The notes below the pieces were generated by a model, which was not told the origin of the DNA, made no database searches, and saw only the letters and a program-made list of their open reading frames with translations. From SH-MAG3 sp036374995 (lineage in GTDB: Bacteria; Gemmatimonadota; Gemmatimonadetes; Longimicrobiales; RSA9), in assembly GCA_036374995.1 (NCBI GenBank), contig DASUSS010000101.1, forward strand, positions 1 through 64,000: a DNA stretch of 64,000 nucleotides, in the 5' to 3' direction. A program made the translations under genes and the position numbers. This document shows, piece by piece, positions 1 to 8,901 of the stretch. Position 1 is the stretch's first letter. Each line of letters starts with the position of its first letter.

Positions 1-408
1 CCGCCCATGCCGAGCGGTTTGCTGCACGAGACCGACATCGTCCGCCTCGAGGCGATGCACCGGAGACTGACCGCGCTCTTCGACGAGGACGTCGACGCGA
101 GCGGTCACGTGACATGGCATGAGACCGGTGACCGCACTGCCTTCGCGGAAGCGGACGTCGCCGGCGCGGTGCCCGTCGGCATTGCGGACCTGCGCGAGGA
201 CATCGAGCACGGTCAGGTCGTCGCGCGCTACGTCGTCGAAGGACTGGTCGACGGCGCATGGCGGACACTCTCGGGCGGAACGACGATCGGCTTCCGCAGG
301 CTCGACCGGTTCGCGCCCGTCGTCGTGTCACGCGTGCGCGTGCGCATCGAAGCTGCGATCGACACGATCCGGCCCATCGAGGTCCGCCTGTACGCAGGAA
401 GCCGCTGA
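1..408 (+). CDS. Alpha-L-fucosidase (GH29) C-terminal end, cut by the window edge
   Basis: The reading frame is open from the first base (Pro-Pro-Met-Pro-Ser-Gly-Leu) and stops at 408, so this is the 3' end of a gene that starts upstream; the ATG at 7 is internal. The visible 135 residues match the end of GH29 alpha-L-fucosidases in layout: a 'GLLHETDIVRLEAMHRRL' helix after the catalytic barrel, then a beta-sandwich with 'GTTIGFRRLDRF' and a final 'RVRVRIEAA...IRPIEVRLYAG' strand pair. The family removes L-fucose from glycans by retaining hydrolysis. The catalytic residues would lie outside the window, so activity cannot be judged. Recognition is by pattern only. Confidence 0.7.
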   Translation, partial: PPMPSGLLHETDIVRLEAMHRRLTALFDEDVDASGHVTWHETGDRTAFAEADVAGAVPVGIADLREDIEHGQVVARYVVEGLVDGAWRTLSGGTTIGFRRLDRFAPVVVSRVRVRIEAAIDTIRPIEVRLYAGSR

Positions 409-448
409 GCCCACGATACCGTTGCGAGCGGTCGCTGCGCGGCCTATA

Positions 449-463
449 TATGGGTAGACCATA
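449..463. promoter_or_regulatory. Candidate PadR operator
   Basis: A perfect 5-bp inverted repeat, TATGG-N5-CCATA, lies 17 bases before the padR-type start codon and overlaps an AT-rich TATATATG stretch that is unusual in this GC-rich sequence. PadR proteins often repress their own operon through such dyads. The site could serve that role; binding is inferred. Confidence 0.4.
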
Positions 464-480
464 GGAGAACGGAAGGACGC

Positions 481-810
481 ATGGAAGTGAAGCCGGGCAC
501 GCTGTCGCTCATGATCCTGACCACGCTTGACGTGCTCGGTCCGCTGCACGGCTACGGCATAGCGCGTCGGATCGAGGAGACGAGCCGGGGACGGCTGACG
601 CTCAATTACGGCACGCTGTATCCGGCGCTGGTAAAGCTGGAGCAGGAGGGGTTCATCAGCGCGGAGTGGGGTCAATCGGAGAACAACCGTCGCGCGAAGT
701 ACTACTCGCTCACGAAGGCGGGCCGCAGTGAGCTGGCGCGGGAGACGCGGGAATGGCACGAGACGGCCAGCCTGATCGCGGCCTTCCTCACGCCGAGGCG
801 GGAAGCGTGA
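481..810 (+). CDS. PadR family transcriptional regulator
   Basis: A 109-residue winged-helix regulator with the usual PadR order: 'GTLSLMILTTLDVLGPLHGYGIARRIEE' (helix 1-2), 'LNYGTLYPALVKLEQEGFISAEW' (recognition helix and wing), 'RRAKYYSLTKAGRSEL' and a short C-terminal dimer helix. The start has a good ribosome site (ggagaacggaagg). Its stop codon overlaps the start of the ADOP permease gene (TGATG), so the two are translationally coupled; this pairing is very common in Acidobacteria and Gemmatimonadota. It probably represses the operon through the dyad at 449-463. The inducer is unknown. Confidence 0.95.
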   Translation: MEVKPGTLSLMILTTLDVLGPLHGYGIARRIEETSRGRLTLNYGTLYPALVKLEQEGFISAEWGQSENNRRAKYYSLTKAGRSELARETREWHETASLIAAFLTPRREA

Positions 811-3407
811 TGCGGCGTATCCGGATCGCGCTGGCGCGCGTGGCCGGGATGTACACGCGGGATCGAGGCGCCGATGATGTCCGCGAGGAGCTCGAGTCAC
901 ATCTGGAGATGGCGACGGCGGAGAACGTGCGCCGGGGGATGGCTCCGGCGGAGGCGCGGCGGCAGGCGCTGCTGGCGGCCGGGGGCATGATGCAGGCGGC
1001 GGAGGCGGTGCGCGACCGGCGCGGCCTTCCGTGGCTCGAGAACGCGGCGGGCGACGCGCGCTATGCGGTGCGCGCACTGCGTCGCAATCCGGGGTTTGCA
1101 GCGGCGGTGGTGGGTGTGCTGGCTGTCGGGATCGGCGCGAACGCCGCGGTGTTCGGCGTGACGGACGCCGTGCTGCTGCGGCCGCTGCCGTTCTCGCAGG
1201 CGGAGCGGCTGGTGCACGTGTGGCCGGAGCGGTTCCTGGCGCAGCGCGAGGTGACGCTTCTGCGTGAGCGTGCGCGGGCTCTGGAGGAGGTGGGCTCGTA
1301 CAGTCCGGGCTGGCTGATGTCGCTGACCGGCGTGGATGAGCCGGAGCAGCTCAACGCGGCCCGGGTCTCGGGCAACTTCTTCGAGCTGCTGGGCGCGCGT
1401 CCCGCGCTGGGTCGGGTGTTCGGCATGGCGGCGGAGGCGCCGGGGGCGGAGCCGGTCGCGGTGCTGGACTGGAGGCTGTGGCGGACGAAGTTCGGTGCGG
1501 ACACGGCGCTCGTCGGGCGCACGATCCAGCTGGAGGGCGGGCCCGTGCTCGTGGTGGGTGTCATGCCGCGGGAGTTCCAGTTCATGGACAACGCGACGCA
1601 GCTCTGGCTGCCGCTGGCGATGGATCGGGAGGCGATGAGCTGGGCCGGCGGCATCACGCAGGGAGTCGCGCGGCTGGCGCCTGGGGTGACGCCGGCGACG
1701 GCGACGCAGGAGCTGCGTGCGCTGACGGAGCGCGCCCGCGCCGAGTACGGCGTGGGCGCGGAGTACGGCCGTGATGCAGACGTGGTCGCGCTGCGGGAGA
1801 GCCTGCTCGGCGGCACGCGGCCGATGCTGATTGCAGTGCTCGCCGCCGTCGGGCTGGTGCTGCTGATCGCGACGGTGAACGTCGCAAACCTGCTGCTGGT
1901 GCGCGCCACGGATCGGCGGGTCGAGCTGGCCGTGCGCGCTGCGCTCGGCGCGACGCGCGGCCGCATCGCGCGGCAGCTGCTGACGGAGAGTCTCGTGCTC
2001 GGGGTCGTCGGCGGCGCGCTGGGCATCCTTCTCGCCGTTGCCGGCCTCGCGCTGCTGCGCGGACTGCTGCCGCCGGAGACGCCGCGCCTGGCAGAGATCG
2101 CAGTCGACGGGCGCATGCTCGCGTTCGCGCTGGTGCTGACGATCGGCGTGACCGCTCTGTTCGGCAGCCTGCCGTCGCTCGCGGCGGCGAGACAATCCAT
2201 CGTGGGCAGGCTGCGGCAGGACCGGAGTGTCGCCGGCCATCGCCCGGCGCGGCGGGCGCTGGTGACCGTGGAGGTTGCGCTCGCGCTCGTTCTGCTGGCG
2301 GGAGCGGTGCTGATGCTGCGCACCGTGCAAGCGCTGAACGATGTGGACCCCGGCTTCCGTTCGGACCGGGTGCTGACCATGCGGCTTCAGCAGTCCATGA
2401 GCGAGCCGGACGCCGCGCGCGCGTACTGGCGTGAAGTGATGGACCGCCTCGCCGCGCTGCCCGGCGTCGAGGTCGTCGGCACGGTGCTGCACCTCCCGAT
2501 GAGCGGACGCAAGTGGCAGGCGCCGGTGGAGGTCGATGGCAGGCCGCTCCCGGCCGGCGTCGAGCCGCCGCGCACCGCGTGGCAGGTCGTCGGCGGCGAT
2601 TACTTCGACGTGATCGGAACGCCTCTGCTACGCGGTCGAAGGCTCGACGGACGTGACCATTTCGAGGCGCCGCGCACGATGGTGGTCAACGAGGCGTTTG
2701 CGCGACTCGTGTTTCCGGGCGAGGATCCGCTCGCTCGGCGGGTGCGCGCCGGCAACGCGACGGGAACGGAGTGGTTCACGATCGTCGGCGTGGTGGGCTC
2801 CGTGCGCCACGACAGCCTCACCGCGCCGCCGCCACCCGAGATCTACGTCTCGATCGAGCAGCGTCTGGTCGGCTCGAACTCGGTCGCCATGCGCACCACC
2901 GGCGACCCGCTGACGCTCGCGGCACCCGTACGCGATGTGATCTGGTCGATCGATGCCGACATCCCGATCTCGCAGGTGCAGTCGCTCGACCAGCTGGTCG
3001 CGCGCAGCACGGCGGCGCGGCGATTCGTCCTGATGCTGCTGGGCGCCTTCGCGCTCATCGCCATCGTGCTCGGTGTCGTCGGCATCTGGGGAGTCGTCGC
3101 ATTCACCGTGCGTCAGCGCACCCGGGAGCTCGGACTCCGCATGGCGCTCGGGTCCTCCCCTGCCGCCGCCGTCCGACTCGTCATGACCGAAGGCGTGCTG
3201 TTCGCGCTCGTCGGCATCGTGATCGGCGGACTCGCCTCGCTCGCCGTCGGCCGCGTCCTCGCCGGGCTGCTCTGGGGCGTCGCTCCCGTGGACGCGACCA
3301 CACTCGTCGCTGCGCCCGCCGCGCTCCTCGCCGTCGCCAGCCTCGCCGCCTGGCTGCCCGCACGCCGGGCCGCGCGGCTCGACCCGGCGACCGTGCTCCG
3401 CGAATGA
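810..3407 (+). CDS. ADOP-type ABC transporter permease (MacB/FtsX fold)
   Basis: 865 residues. The start chosen is the ATG overlapping the padR stop, since the longer frame would run inside padR. Order: a cytoplasmic prefix ('REELESHLEMATAENVRRGM', about 25-60), a transmembrane helix and MacB-type periplasmic domain, a FtsX core ('VLLIATVNVANLLLVRA', 'ELAVRAALGATRGR'), a second TM and periplasmic domain, and a second FtsX core ending in 'PARRAARLDPATVLRE'. This duplicated permease is the ADOP family (acidobacterial duplicated orphan permease), normally found without its own ATPase gene, as here. Substrate unknown; membrane remodelling or drug/peptide efflux are guesses from MacB. Confidence 0.93.
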   Translation: MRRIRIALARVAGMYTRDRGADDVREELESHLEMATAENVRRGMAPAEARRQALLAAGGMMQAAEAVRDRRGLPWLENAAGDARYAVRALRRNPGFAAAVVGVLAVGIGANAAVFGVTDAVLLRPLPFSQAERLVHVWPERFLAQREVTLLRERARALEEVGSYSPGWLMSLTGVDEPEQLNAARVSGNFFELLGARPALGRVFGMAAEAPGAEPVAVLDWRLWRTKFGADTALVGRTIQLEGGPVLVVGVMPREFQFMDNATQLWLPLAMDREAMSWAGGITQGVARLAPGVTPATATQELRALTERARAEYGVGAEYGRDADVVALRESLLGGTRPMLIAVLAAVGLVLLIATVNVANLLLVRATDRRVELAVRAALGATRGRIARQLLTESLVLGVVGGALGILLAVAGLALLRGLLPPETPRLAEIAVDGRMLAFALVLTIGVTALFGSLPSLAAARQSIVGRLRQDRSVAGHRPARRALVTVEVALALVLLAGAVLMLRTVQALNDVDPGFRSDRVLTMRLQQSMSEPDAARAYWREVMDRLAALPGVEVVGTVLHLPMSGRKWQAPVEVDGRPLPAGVEPPRTAWQVVGGDYFDVIGTPLLRGRRLDGRDHFEAPRTMVVNEAFARLVFPGEDPLARRVRAGNATGTEWFTIVGVVGSVRHDSLTAPPPPEIYVSIEQRLVGSNSVAMRTTGDPLTLAAPVRDVIWSIDADIPISQVQSLDQLVARSTAARRFVLMLLGAFALIAIVLGVVGIWGVVAFTVRQRTRELGLRMALGSSPAAAVRLVMTEGVLFALVGIVIGGLASLAVGRVLAGLLWGVAPVDATTLVAAPAALLAVASLAAWLPARRAARLDPATVLRE

Positions 3408-3715
3408 CCTGAATCGGCGTCCGGAAAACCACACCTGTCGCTGCGCCGCAACGACCGGGACCGTGATCAGGGGCGGAGCGATACGGCACGTTTTCTGTAG
3501 CTGACGTCCGGCTGTGGCCGACCCGCCTCGTTCCGTCATGGAAGTCGACAGAACGGACTGTCGCGAGGCAGGGTCGCAGAACCGGCATCATCGGAATTGA
3601 CCAGCTGCCCCGGGCGGACATGACAACGACTCGCCTCGCGTCGCCGTGTACGGCTGACTCGCGACGGGTCGTTCGACGTTCTGCCACACCGCCCGGCGTT
3701 CCCGCGAATATCCCG
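3408..3715. other. Gene-free stretch of about 300 bp
   Basis: Between the ADOP permease and the zinc-peptidase lipoprotein. A reading frame is open from 3620 in phase with the downstream gene, but it lacks a signal peptide at its start, so it is treated as untranslated leader. No clear dyad, terminator or RNA was found. Confidence 0.4.
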
Positions 3716-5572
3716 ATGCGGCCGCACACCCCGCGCGCGGCCGGAATCGCCGCGGCGCTGTGCGCCCTGCTGGTCGCGGCGTGCGACTCCCCGACCGCGG
3801 TGGCGCCCGAGACCCCCGGCAACGTGACGGGTGACACCCTGCTCGCGATCACGGACGTGAGCGAGATCGTCGCCGGCGGCGTGGTCGTGCTGCGCGGCCG
3901 GAACCTGGACCGTCTCAGGACGCTGCACGTCGACGGTGCCGCCGTCGCGTTCCAGGCGTTCGGCCGGGACAGCGCGCGGTTCACGATGCCGCTCGCCTCG
4001 TGCGAGATCGACGCGCGGCCCGTCGACATCGTGGCGAACGGGTCCCTGTCCATCCGCGACACCGTGAACGTCGCGAGTCCGATCCTCCTCGAGGTTGGTG
4101 AATCGAGAAGCCTGACTGCGAAGGATCTCGCCTGCATCCAGCTCGCGGCGGGCGGTGAGGAATACGCCCTGGCGGTCGCATCGTTCACGACAGCGCGCGT
4201 CATCGAGCGGGTGCTGCGCCTGGAGAGTGTGGGGTTTGCAGGCCAGGCGCCGCCTGCGCACCTGCCGTCATCCGTGTTCCAGCAGGATCCGCACGTCGCT
4301 TCGATCGAGGCGCAGCTCGCGCCGGTCGCGGGTCGCGGGCCGGACGTGCTCGTGCCGTTCGATGACTACGCGAGCGCGGCGGCCGGCGACACGGTCGAGC
4401 TCGTCGACTGGTCGAATCCCGAGGTGTTCTACGCCGAAACGCGCGAGGCAGTCCCGACGTACCGCGGCGTCGTCGTGGCAGCCACCGCGGGCCAGCTGAT
4501 CGTTGCGGACCTGAGGCAGCCCGACGTCGAGCGCTTCTCGCGACCGGATGTGCGCCAGCACCTCGATCAGACGGCGGCGCTCGTGGACCTGTACGCGCTG
4601 CGTGCGATTCGCGTCGCGATCGATGCGAACGCGACGTTCCCCGAGGGTGCCGGCGGCCGCGTCGTGACGGTGATCCGCCCACTGCCCGCGGATGTCGGAG
4701 GCACGATCATCGCCGCGGACATCCTGGAGCTGCCGTGGTCGAGCAACATGTTCACGACGCTGATTTCGGCCGATTACGCCAGTCACGATCCGGCGTGGGG
4801 TGCGGCGACGATCATCCACGAGATCGCACATCTGGCGGATGTCATCTCGTACCGCCACGATCGCGTGGCATCTGCAGGCTGGTTCGCGGAAGCGATCGCA
4901 TCGTTCGCAGAGGATGTCGCCGCGCGCATGGCGAGCGGACAGGAGCACGCGCCACTCGGTCACCATGACGGCGAAGCCACGAACCGGATCAGCAGCCGGA
5001 TCGCACGGCGCGTGTCGCCCAGCCCGGATCAGCATTCACCGTGGGGCCCCGCCGGCAGCTCGGTCGGTGCGGGAACCGGCTCCTACGACCGCGGTGCGCG
5101 CATCGTCCGCTTCGCCGCGGAACGGCTCGGCCTGGCCGACTTCGACGAGAGCGTGACGCTCTACCAGCGACTCCAGGCCGAGATACCGCCATCACCGGGA
5201 TCCGGCACGCTGCTCGAGGCGTGGGGTATCGGTGCACTCGCGGAGCAGGCAGGCCTGAGCGTGCAGGAACTGCTCGCGCAGAGCATGATCGCCGATCTCA
5301 CGGATGACCTGCTGCCCGATCCGGCCGTGACCACGTGGAACGTGCCGCAGACATCGTCGTGGGATCGCACGCCGCCGCCTGGCCGCGACGACCGTTACGA
5401 CGTCGCTTTCAACCGGATGATCGACCGGACCAGGGGCTTCGCCGCCGAAGTGGACGTCGCCGGCGGCGGGTTCGCCTACTGGTACATCCGCGGCGACGGC
5501 GGCTTCTCGTTCCGCGCGATCGATACCGGGCTGAAGCCGCACCACCAGGTCTTTCTGATTCGCGTGCGCTGA
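3716..5572 (+). CDS. Lipoprotein with IPT-like domain and HExxH zinc-peptidase motif
   Basis: 618 residues from the ATG at 3716, chosen because it gives a lipoprotein signal peptide with lipobox 'LVAAC' (Cys23); the frame is open 32 codons further upstream. Residues about 40-120 ('ITDVSEIVAGGVVVLRGRNLDRLRTLHVDGAAV') resemble an IPT/TIG Ig-like domain. The motif 'IIHEIAHLADV' (His368, Glu369, His372) followed 20 residues later by 'WFAEAIASFAED' (Glu392) is a gluzincin-like HExxH...E zinc site. It is likely an outer-membrane-anchored metallopeptidase; substrate and family are unknown. It precedes a FtsX-type permease by 40 bp on the same strand. Confidence 0.8.
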   Translation: MRPHTPRAAGIAAALCALLVAACDSPTAVAPETPGNVTGDTLLAITDVSEIVAGGVVVLRGRNLDRLRTLHVDGAAVAFQAFGRDSARFTMPLASCEIDARPVDIVANGSLSIRDTVNVASPILLEVGESRSLTAKDLACIQLAAGGEEYALAVASFTTARVIERVLRLESVGFAGQAPPAHLPSSVFQQDPHVASIEAQLAPVAGRGPDVLVPFDDYASAAAGDTVELVDWSNPEVFYAETREAVPTYRGVVVAATAGQLIVADLRQPDVERFSRPDVRQHLDQTAALVDLYALRAIRVAIDANATFPEGAGGRVVTVIRPLPADVGGTIIAADILELPWSSNMFTTLISADYASHDPAWGAATIIHEIAHLADVISYRHDRVASAGWFAEAIASFAEDVAARMASGQEHAPLGHHDGEATNRISSRIARRVSPSPDQHSPWGPAGSSVGAGTGSYDRGARIVRFAAERLGLADFDESVTLYQRLQAEIPPSPGSGTLLEAWGIGALAEQAGLSVQELLAQSMIADLTDDLLPDPAVTTWNVPQTSSWDRTPPPGRDDRYDVAFNRMIDRTRGFAAEVDVAGGGFAYWYIRGDGGFSFRAIDTGLKPHHQVFLIRVR

Positions 5573-5612
5573 ATCGACTACGTTCCCTGCACCGACAGCA
5601 GAACACGATTCC

Positions 5613-6842
5613 ATGCGACGCCTGCACGCGATCAACGCCGCACTCGAGACGCTGTCCTCCCACCCGCTCCGAACCACGCTGTCCACGCTCGGCGTCATCA
5701 TCGGCGTCGCATCGCTCGTCGCGATCCTGGCGCTGGCCGACGGTCTGGAGGCGTATGCCCGCGTGCAGATCGCCGAGACGACCGATCTTCACGGCATCAC
5801 GGTCGTACCGGTCACGGATGAGGTCCGTGACGGAATCCGGATCCGGCGCGACCGCGCCGCCGACTTCACCGAGGACGACGTCGCCGCGCTGCGCGAGCAG
5901 CTCGGCGCGGACGCGGACATGACGCTCACGATCACGGGCTCCGGCCGCGCCCGCGTTCCGGGCGATACGGCCGTGCACGGCGTACTGCTCGCCGCGGTGC
6001 AGCCGGACGCGCGCCTCGTGCGCCCCGAACAGCTGCTCGCCGGGCGGTACATCGAGGACCACGACGTGGCGGGCGACTCGGCCGTCGTCGTCGTGCCGTC
6101 CGCCGCGGCAGCCTGGCTCGGCGAGGATGCGGCAGCGCTCGTCGGCCGCGAGCTGATCGTCGACAGCGCGGTGCATCGCATCATCGGAGTCGTCGAAGAG
6201 GATGGGGAAGCGGTCCGGCTCCGGATCCCGCTCGGCGCGGCCGTGCGCCGGCGTCTCGAGCGACCGGACCGGCGCGTGCTGCTCGCGCTGCGCGCGCGGA
6301 ACGTCGAGGACGTCGAGCCGATCCGCGAGCGCGTCGTGCAGATCCTGGCCGAGCGTCACGCCGATGCCGGTGGCGCCGATGCATTCCGCGCATCGAGCAA
6401 CCGCGCGCGCGCGTCGCAGGCACGCGAGGGGTTCCTGCTGTTCCGTCTCGTCATGGGTGCGATCGGCGGGATCTCGCTGCTCGTCGGCGGCATCGGCATC
6501 ATGAACATCCTGCTCGCGTCCGTGTTCGAGCGCACGCGCGAGATCGGCATCCGCCGCGCCGCCGGCGCACGCGCCAGCGACATCCGCCGGCAGTTCCTGG
6601 CGGAGGCGATCGTGATCAGCGGTGCGGGCGCCGCGCTCGGCGTGCTGCTCGGACTGGGCGGCGCGTTCGGCATCACGGCCGCGATCCGGCAGCTGAGCAA
6701 CGCACACATCTACGCGGGATTCGCGTGGTCGTCGATCCTCGTCGCGGCAGGCGCGGCGCTCATCGTAGGGCTCGCGTTCGGGACGTATCCCGCGCGGCGG
6801 GCGGCGGGCCTGTCGCCGATCGAGGCGATCCGCCACGAATAG
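5613..6842 (+). CDS. MacB-like ABC transporter permease (FtsX family)
   Basis: 409 residues, a single MacB unit: N-terminal TM ('HPLRTTLSTLGVIIGVASLVAILALADGL'), a periplasmic domain about 45-280, then three TM helices with the FtsX signature 'SLLVGGIGIMNILLASVFERTREIGIRRAAGA' and end 'PARRAAGLSPIEAIRHE'. MacB-type permeases need a partner ATPase and usually a membrane-fusion protein; neither is next to it, so the ATPase must be elsewhere if it works. In E. coli the ATPase is fused to MacB; here it is absent. Start ATG at 5613 fits the family N-terminus. Confidence 0.9.
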   Translation: MRRLHAINAALETLSSHPLRTTLSTLGVIIGVASLVAILALADGLEAYARVQIAETTDLHGITVVPVTDEVRDGIRIRRDRAADFTEDDVAALREQLGADADMTLTITGSGRARVPGDTAVHGVLLAAVQPDARLVRPEQLLAGRYIEDHDVAGDSAVVVVPSAAAAWLGEDAAALVGRELIVDSAVHRIIGVVEEDGEAVRLRIPLGAAVRRRLERPDRRVLLALRARNVEDVEPIRERVVQILAERHADAGGADAFRASSNRARASQAREGFLLFRLVMGAIGGISLLVGGIGIMNILLASVFERTREIGIRRAAGARASDIRRQFLAEAIVISGAGAALGVLLGLGGAFGITAAIRQLSNAHIYAGFAWSSILVAAGAALIVGLAFGTYPARRAAGLSPIEAIRHE

Positions 6843-6874
6843 AAACGCCGCATCTCCCCCGTGCGTGCGAAGTC

Positions 6875-6891
6875 GCGAGACTGCGTCTCGC
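6875..6891. terminator. Hairpin between convergent genes
   Basis: Perfect 7-bp stem GCGAGAC with a TGC loop and GTCTCGC, placed between the ends of the convergent permease (6842) and phosphoesterase (6911) genes. No T-tract follows on either strand, so it may act as a weak or Rho-assisted terminator. Confidence 0.45.
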
Positions 6892-6910
6892 TGCCGAGTT
6901 GTCGCCGGAA

Positions 6911-8113
6911 CTATTCGGCGGTGAGCAGATCGAGCTGCGGCCCGACACTGTCGGTCTCGCGCGCTGCCGGCCTGGCCCTGTCGGTCGACCGCGGCTCGTG
7001 CGCCGCCGGCCTGGCCCTGTCGGTCGACCGCGGCTCGTGCGCCGCCGCCCCCCCGCTGCGTGCACGCGCCGGGGGTCGCCGTACGAACGGCGCGCCGCTG
7101 CCTGCCCGGATCTCGACGTTCATCGTGTCGGGCGTGAATGTGCGCACGTGGGCACTGCGTAGCACGTGCAGGTGGGCGGCCGTGACGTCGCCCGTGATGC
7201 GGATCCGGAGCACGGCATCCGGCGGCGCGGCGGCAACGGCAGCGCGCACGACGCCGTCCAGCGCCCGCCCGCTCATCCCCGTTACGGTCACATCCTGCAC
7301 CAGCATCGGCCGCGCGTACAACCGTCGAAACTCCCACCGTGCACGGCCGCGCTCGTCGTCCGCAGCCACATGCACGATCAGGTAGCCCTTCGTCTCGCCG
7401 ATCTCCGCGAGCGATGTCCGCTCCACCGACCCCGGATACAGCACCGGCACGTCCACGGCACGGCGGCGGAGATCCGTCGTGAGCGCCTGGTGCCGGTGGA
7501 TGTGACCGGACAGCACGGCAGTGAAGGTCGGCGGCACATCGCGCACACGCACCACGTCCGGCGCCGTGGTGAACGTGTAGTCACCGGGTCCGACCGTCGC
7601 GCCCTCCGCGCACTGATGCATGCACAGCAGGCGCAGCGCGACCTCGTGATGCCGCCATCCGGTGCGCTCGACGATCTCCGGGAAGCGCGTGCGCACGTCG
7701 CGCCGCTCGAACGGGAACCCCGCGAACGCGACACGCATGCCCCGCACTTCGATCGCGAATGTGCGCGGCCGGTCGAACACGTGAACGCGCGGATGCAGGG
7801 CGAACCGCGCGTGCGGCAGCCGCGCCCGCTCGTGATTGCCCGGTACGATGAAGACCGGCACGCCCGCCTCCGCCACGCGCACCAGCGGCCGCAGCGCCTG
7901 CCACGCCAGCGCCTCGTGCACATCCGGCCGGTCGAACACGTCGCCGCCGTGCACGACCGCGTCCACCTCGCCCTGCCGCGCGGGTTCCAGCGCCGCCACG
8001 TGGTTCGCAAGGAAGTCGTGGCCCCGGCGCCGCCGCGACACGCGCGGCCGCGCGGGCAGGTCGAAGCCGAGATGCGAATCGGCGAGGAACAGGATCCGGA
8101 GGGCGCCGGGCAT
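6911..8113 (-). CDS. SbcD/Mre11-like metallophosphoesterase
   Basis: 400 residues from ATG at 8113, which gives the family N-terminus 'LRILFLADSHLGFD'. All metal-site motifs of calcineurin-like nucleases are present: D-x-H (DSHLG), 'GGDVFDRPDVHE', 'PGNHERARL' and 'SGHIHRHQ'. It resembles the nuclease subunit of SbcCD/Mre11-Rad50 DNA-repair complexes, but no SbcC/Rad50-like ATPase lies beside it. The last about 40 residues are Arg/Ala/Pro-rich and contain a 13-residue tandem repeat (AAHEPRSTDRARP) not expected in the family. It may be a stand-alone DNA phosphoesterase. Confidence 0.88.
   Translation of the reverse strand: MPGALRILFLADSHLGFDLPARPRVSRRRRGHDFLANHVAALEPARQGEVDAVVHGGDVFDRPDVHEALAWQALRPLVRVAEAGVPVFIVPGNHERARLPHARFALHPRVHVFDRPRTFAIEVRGMRVAFAGFPFERRDVRTRFPEIVERTGWRHHEVALRLLCMHQCAEGATVGPGDYTFTTAPDVVRVRDVPPTFTAVLSGHIHRHQALTTDLRRRAVDVPVLYPGSVERTSLAEIGETKGYLIVHVAADDERGRARWEFRRLYARPMLVQDVTVTGMSGRALDGVVRAAVAAAPPDAVLRIRITGDVTAAHLHVLRSAHVRTFTPDTMNVEIRAGSGAPFVRRPPARARSGGAAAHEPRSTDRARPAAHEPRSTDRARPAARETDSVGPQLDLLTAE
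6966..7043. repeat. Two 39-bp tandem repeats inside the phosphoesterase gene
   Basis: Two identical adjacent 39-bp units (6966-7004 and 7005-7043), beginning GCCGGCCTGGCC. Being a multiple of three they add 13 residues each to the disordered C-terminal tail without breaking the frame. Copy number could vary between strains. Confidence 0.9.
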
Positions 8114-8227
8114 GGGTGCATCGTAGCAGCTTCGGTGTCTGTTCGGTAGTGGTCGGTGGGTGTCTCGCCCGCCCTGGCGCGATCTGCCGCGTGATCGCGC
8201 GCAGCGTCGACGAAGGTTCAACGTCTC

Positions 8228-8632
8228 ATGCGACGACGCTGGCGGGCCGAGATGCTGGCGGGCGAGATGCTGGAGCCACGCGTCGAAGAACGACTCCGAA
8301 GGAGCGTCGGCGAACCACTCCTCGGGGAGTTGCGCGGAATTCTGTTCCGATGTCCGGAGTCGGACGGCCCCTGGCCGCCGCTCGCATCACCCCAGCTGGA
8401 CGTCTTCACACCCTGCGGAATCCGCCTGGACGGCACGTCCTGCTGCGACGCCCCGCCGAGCCATCAGAACGTGCGGTTCACCGAGATCCAGCGGGCCGGG
8501 CACACGTGTGGAATCACGGAGAGCGGCAGCCTCCTCTGCTGGAGACGGCGCGACCGTGGCCAGCTCGGCGATGGTGTGAACGGCTGGGTCGCCGAACCAC
8601 AACGCGTGAGCGGCTTTTCCCCCGGCGGGTGA
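8228..8632 (+). pseudogene. RCC1-repeat protein remnant
   Basis: The frame's second half (from about 8471) reads 'VRFTEIQRAGHTCGITESG' then 'LLCWRRRDRGQLGDG' and 'EPQRVSG', which is one RCC1 beta-propeller blade as found in long secreted RCC1 proteins of this kind of bacterium (usual form HTCALT..G..YCWG.N..GQLGDG). The 'CWG.N' is damaged to 'CWRRR', there is only one blade where seven are needed, and there is no signal peptide or RBS. The first half has no recognisable content. Best read as the decayed end of an RCC1 gene. Confidence 0.5.
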
Positions 8633-8724
8633 CGCGACAAGGCGGGCTTCTCGCACTTCCGGCGCGCCGCCGAGACGCCGTTCAACCTGATCCTGGAAAG
8701 CTCGTTGATTTGCGGACCTGGCTC

Positions 8725-8884
8725 CATTCTACGGTTACGGCCGTTTCGAGTATCCCGAATCCACATTCTGGGGGGTTGAATCGAGCCGAATCCCGCGCGG
8801 AAGCGCCCCGGTAGCGCCGTCGTGCGAAACAATGCACCAGGAACCGGGGCGCTTCCATGGCCCGATGGAGCAAACCGTAGAATG
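8725..8884. repeat. Nested inverted-repeat element
   Basis: Outer arms are a perfect 12-bp inverted repeat (CATTCTACGGTT at 8725-8736, AACCGTAGAATG at 8873-8884). Inside lies a perfect 14-bp inverted repeat (GGAAGCGCCCCGGT at 8799-8812 and its complement at 8843-8856), whose 30-nt loop has a further GTGC/GCAC pair. The inner part would fold into a 58-nt hairpin. The neighbours end or decay here: an RCC1 remnant on the left and the 3' end of a minus-strand gene on the right. It has the look of a MITE or REP/BIME-type element or a structured RNA; no T-tract supports simple termination. Confidence 0.6.
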
Positions 8885-8901
8885 AAGGGTGGTCCGCCAG
8901 G

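Noticed and set aside
6911..8113. SbcCD nuclease complex
   Set aside because: No SbcC/Rad50-like ATPase next to the gene; called only SbcD/Mre11-like.
8799..8856. Simple Rho-independent terminator
   Set aside because: No T-tract on either side and the hairpin is nested in a second inverted repeat, which a terminator does not explain.
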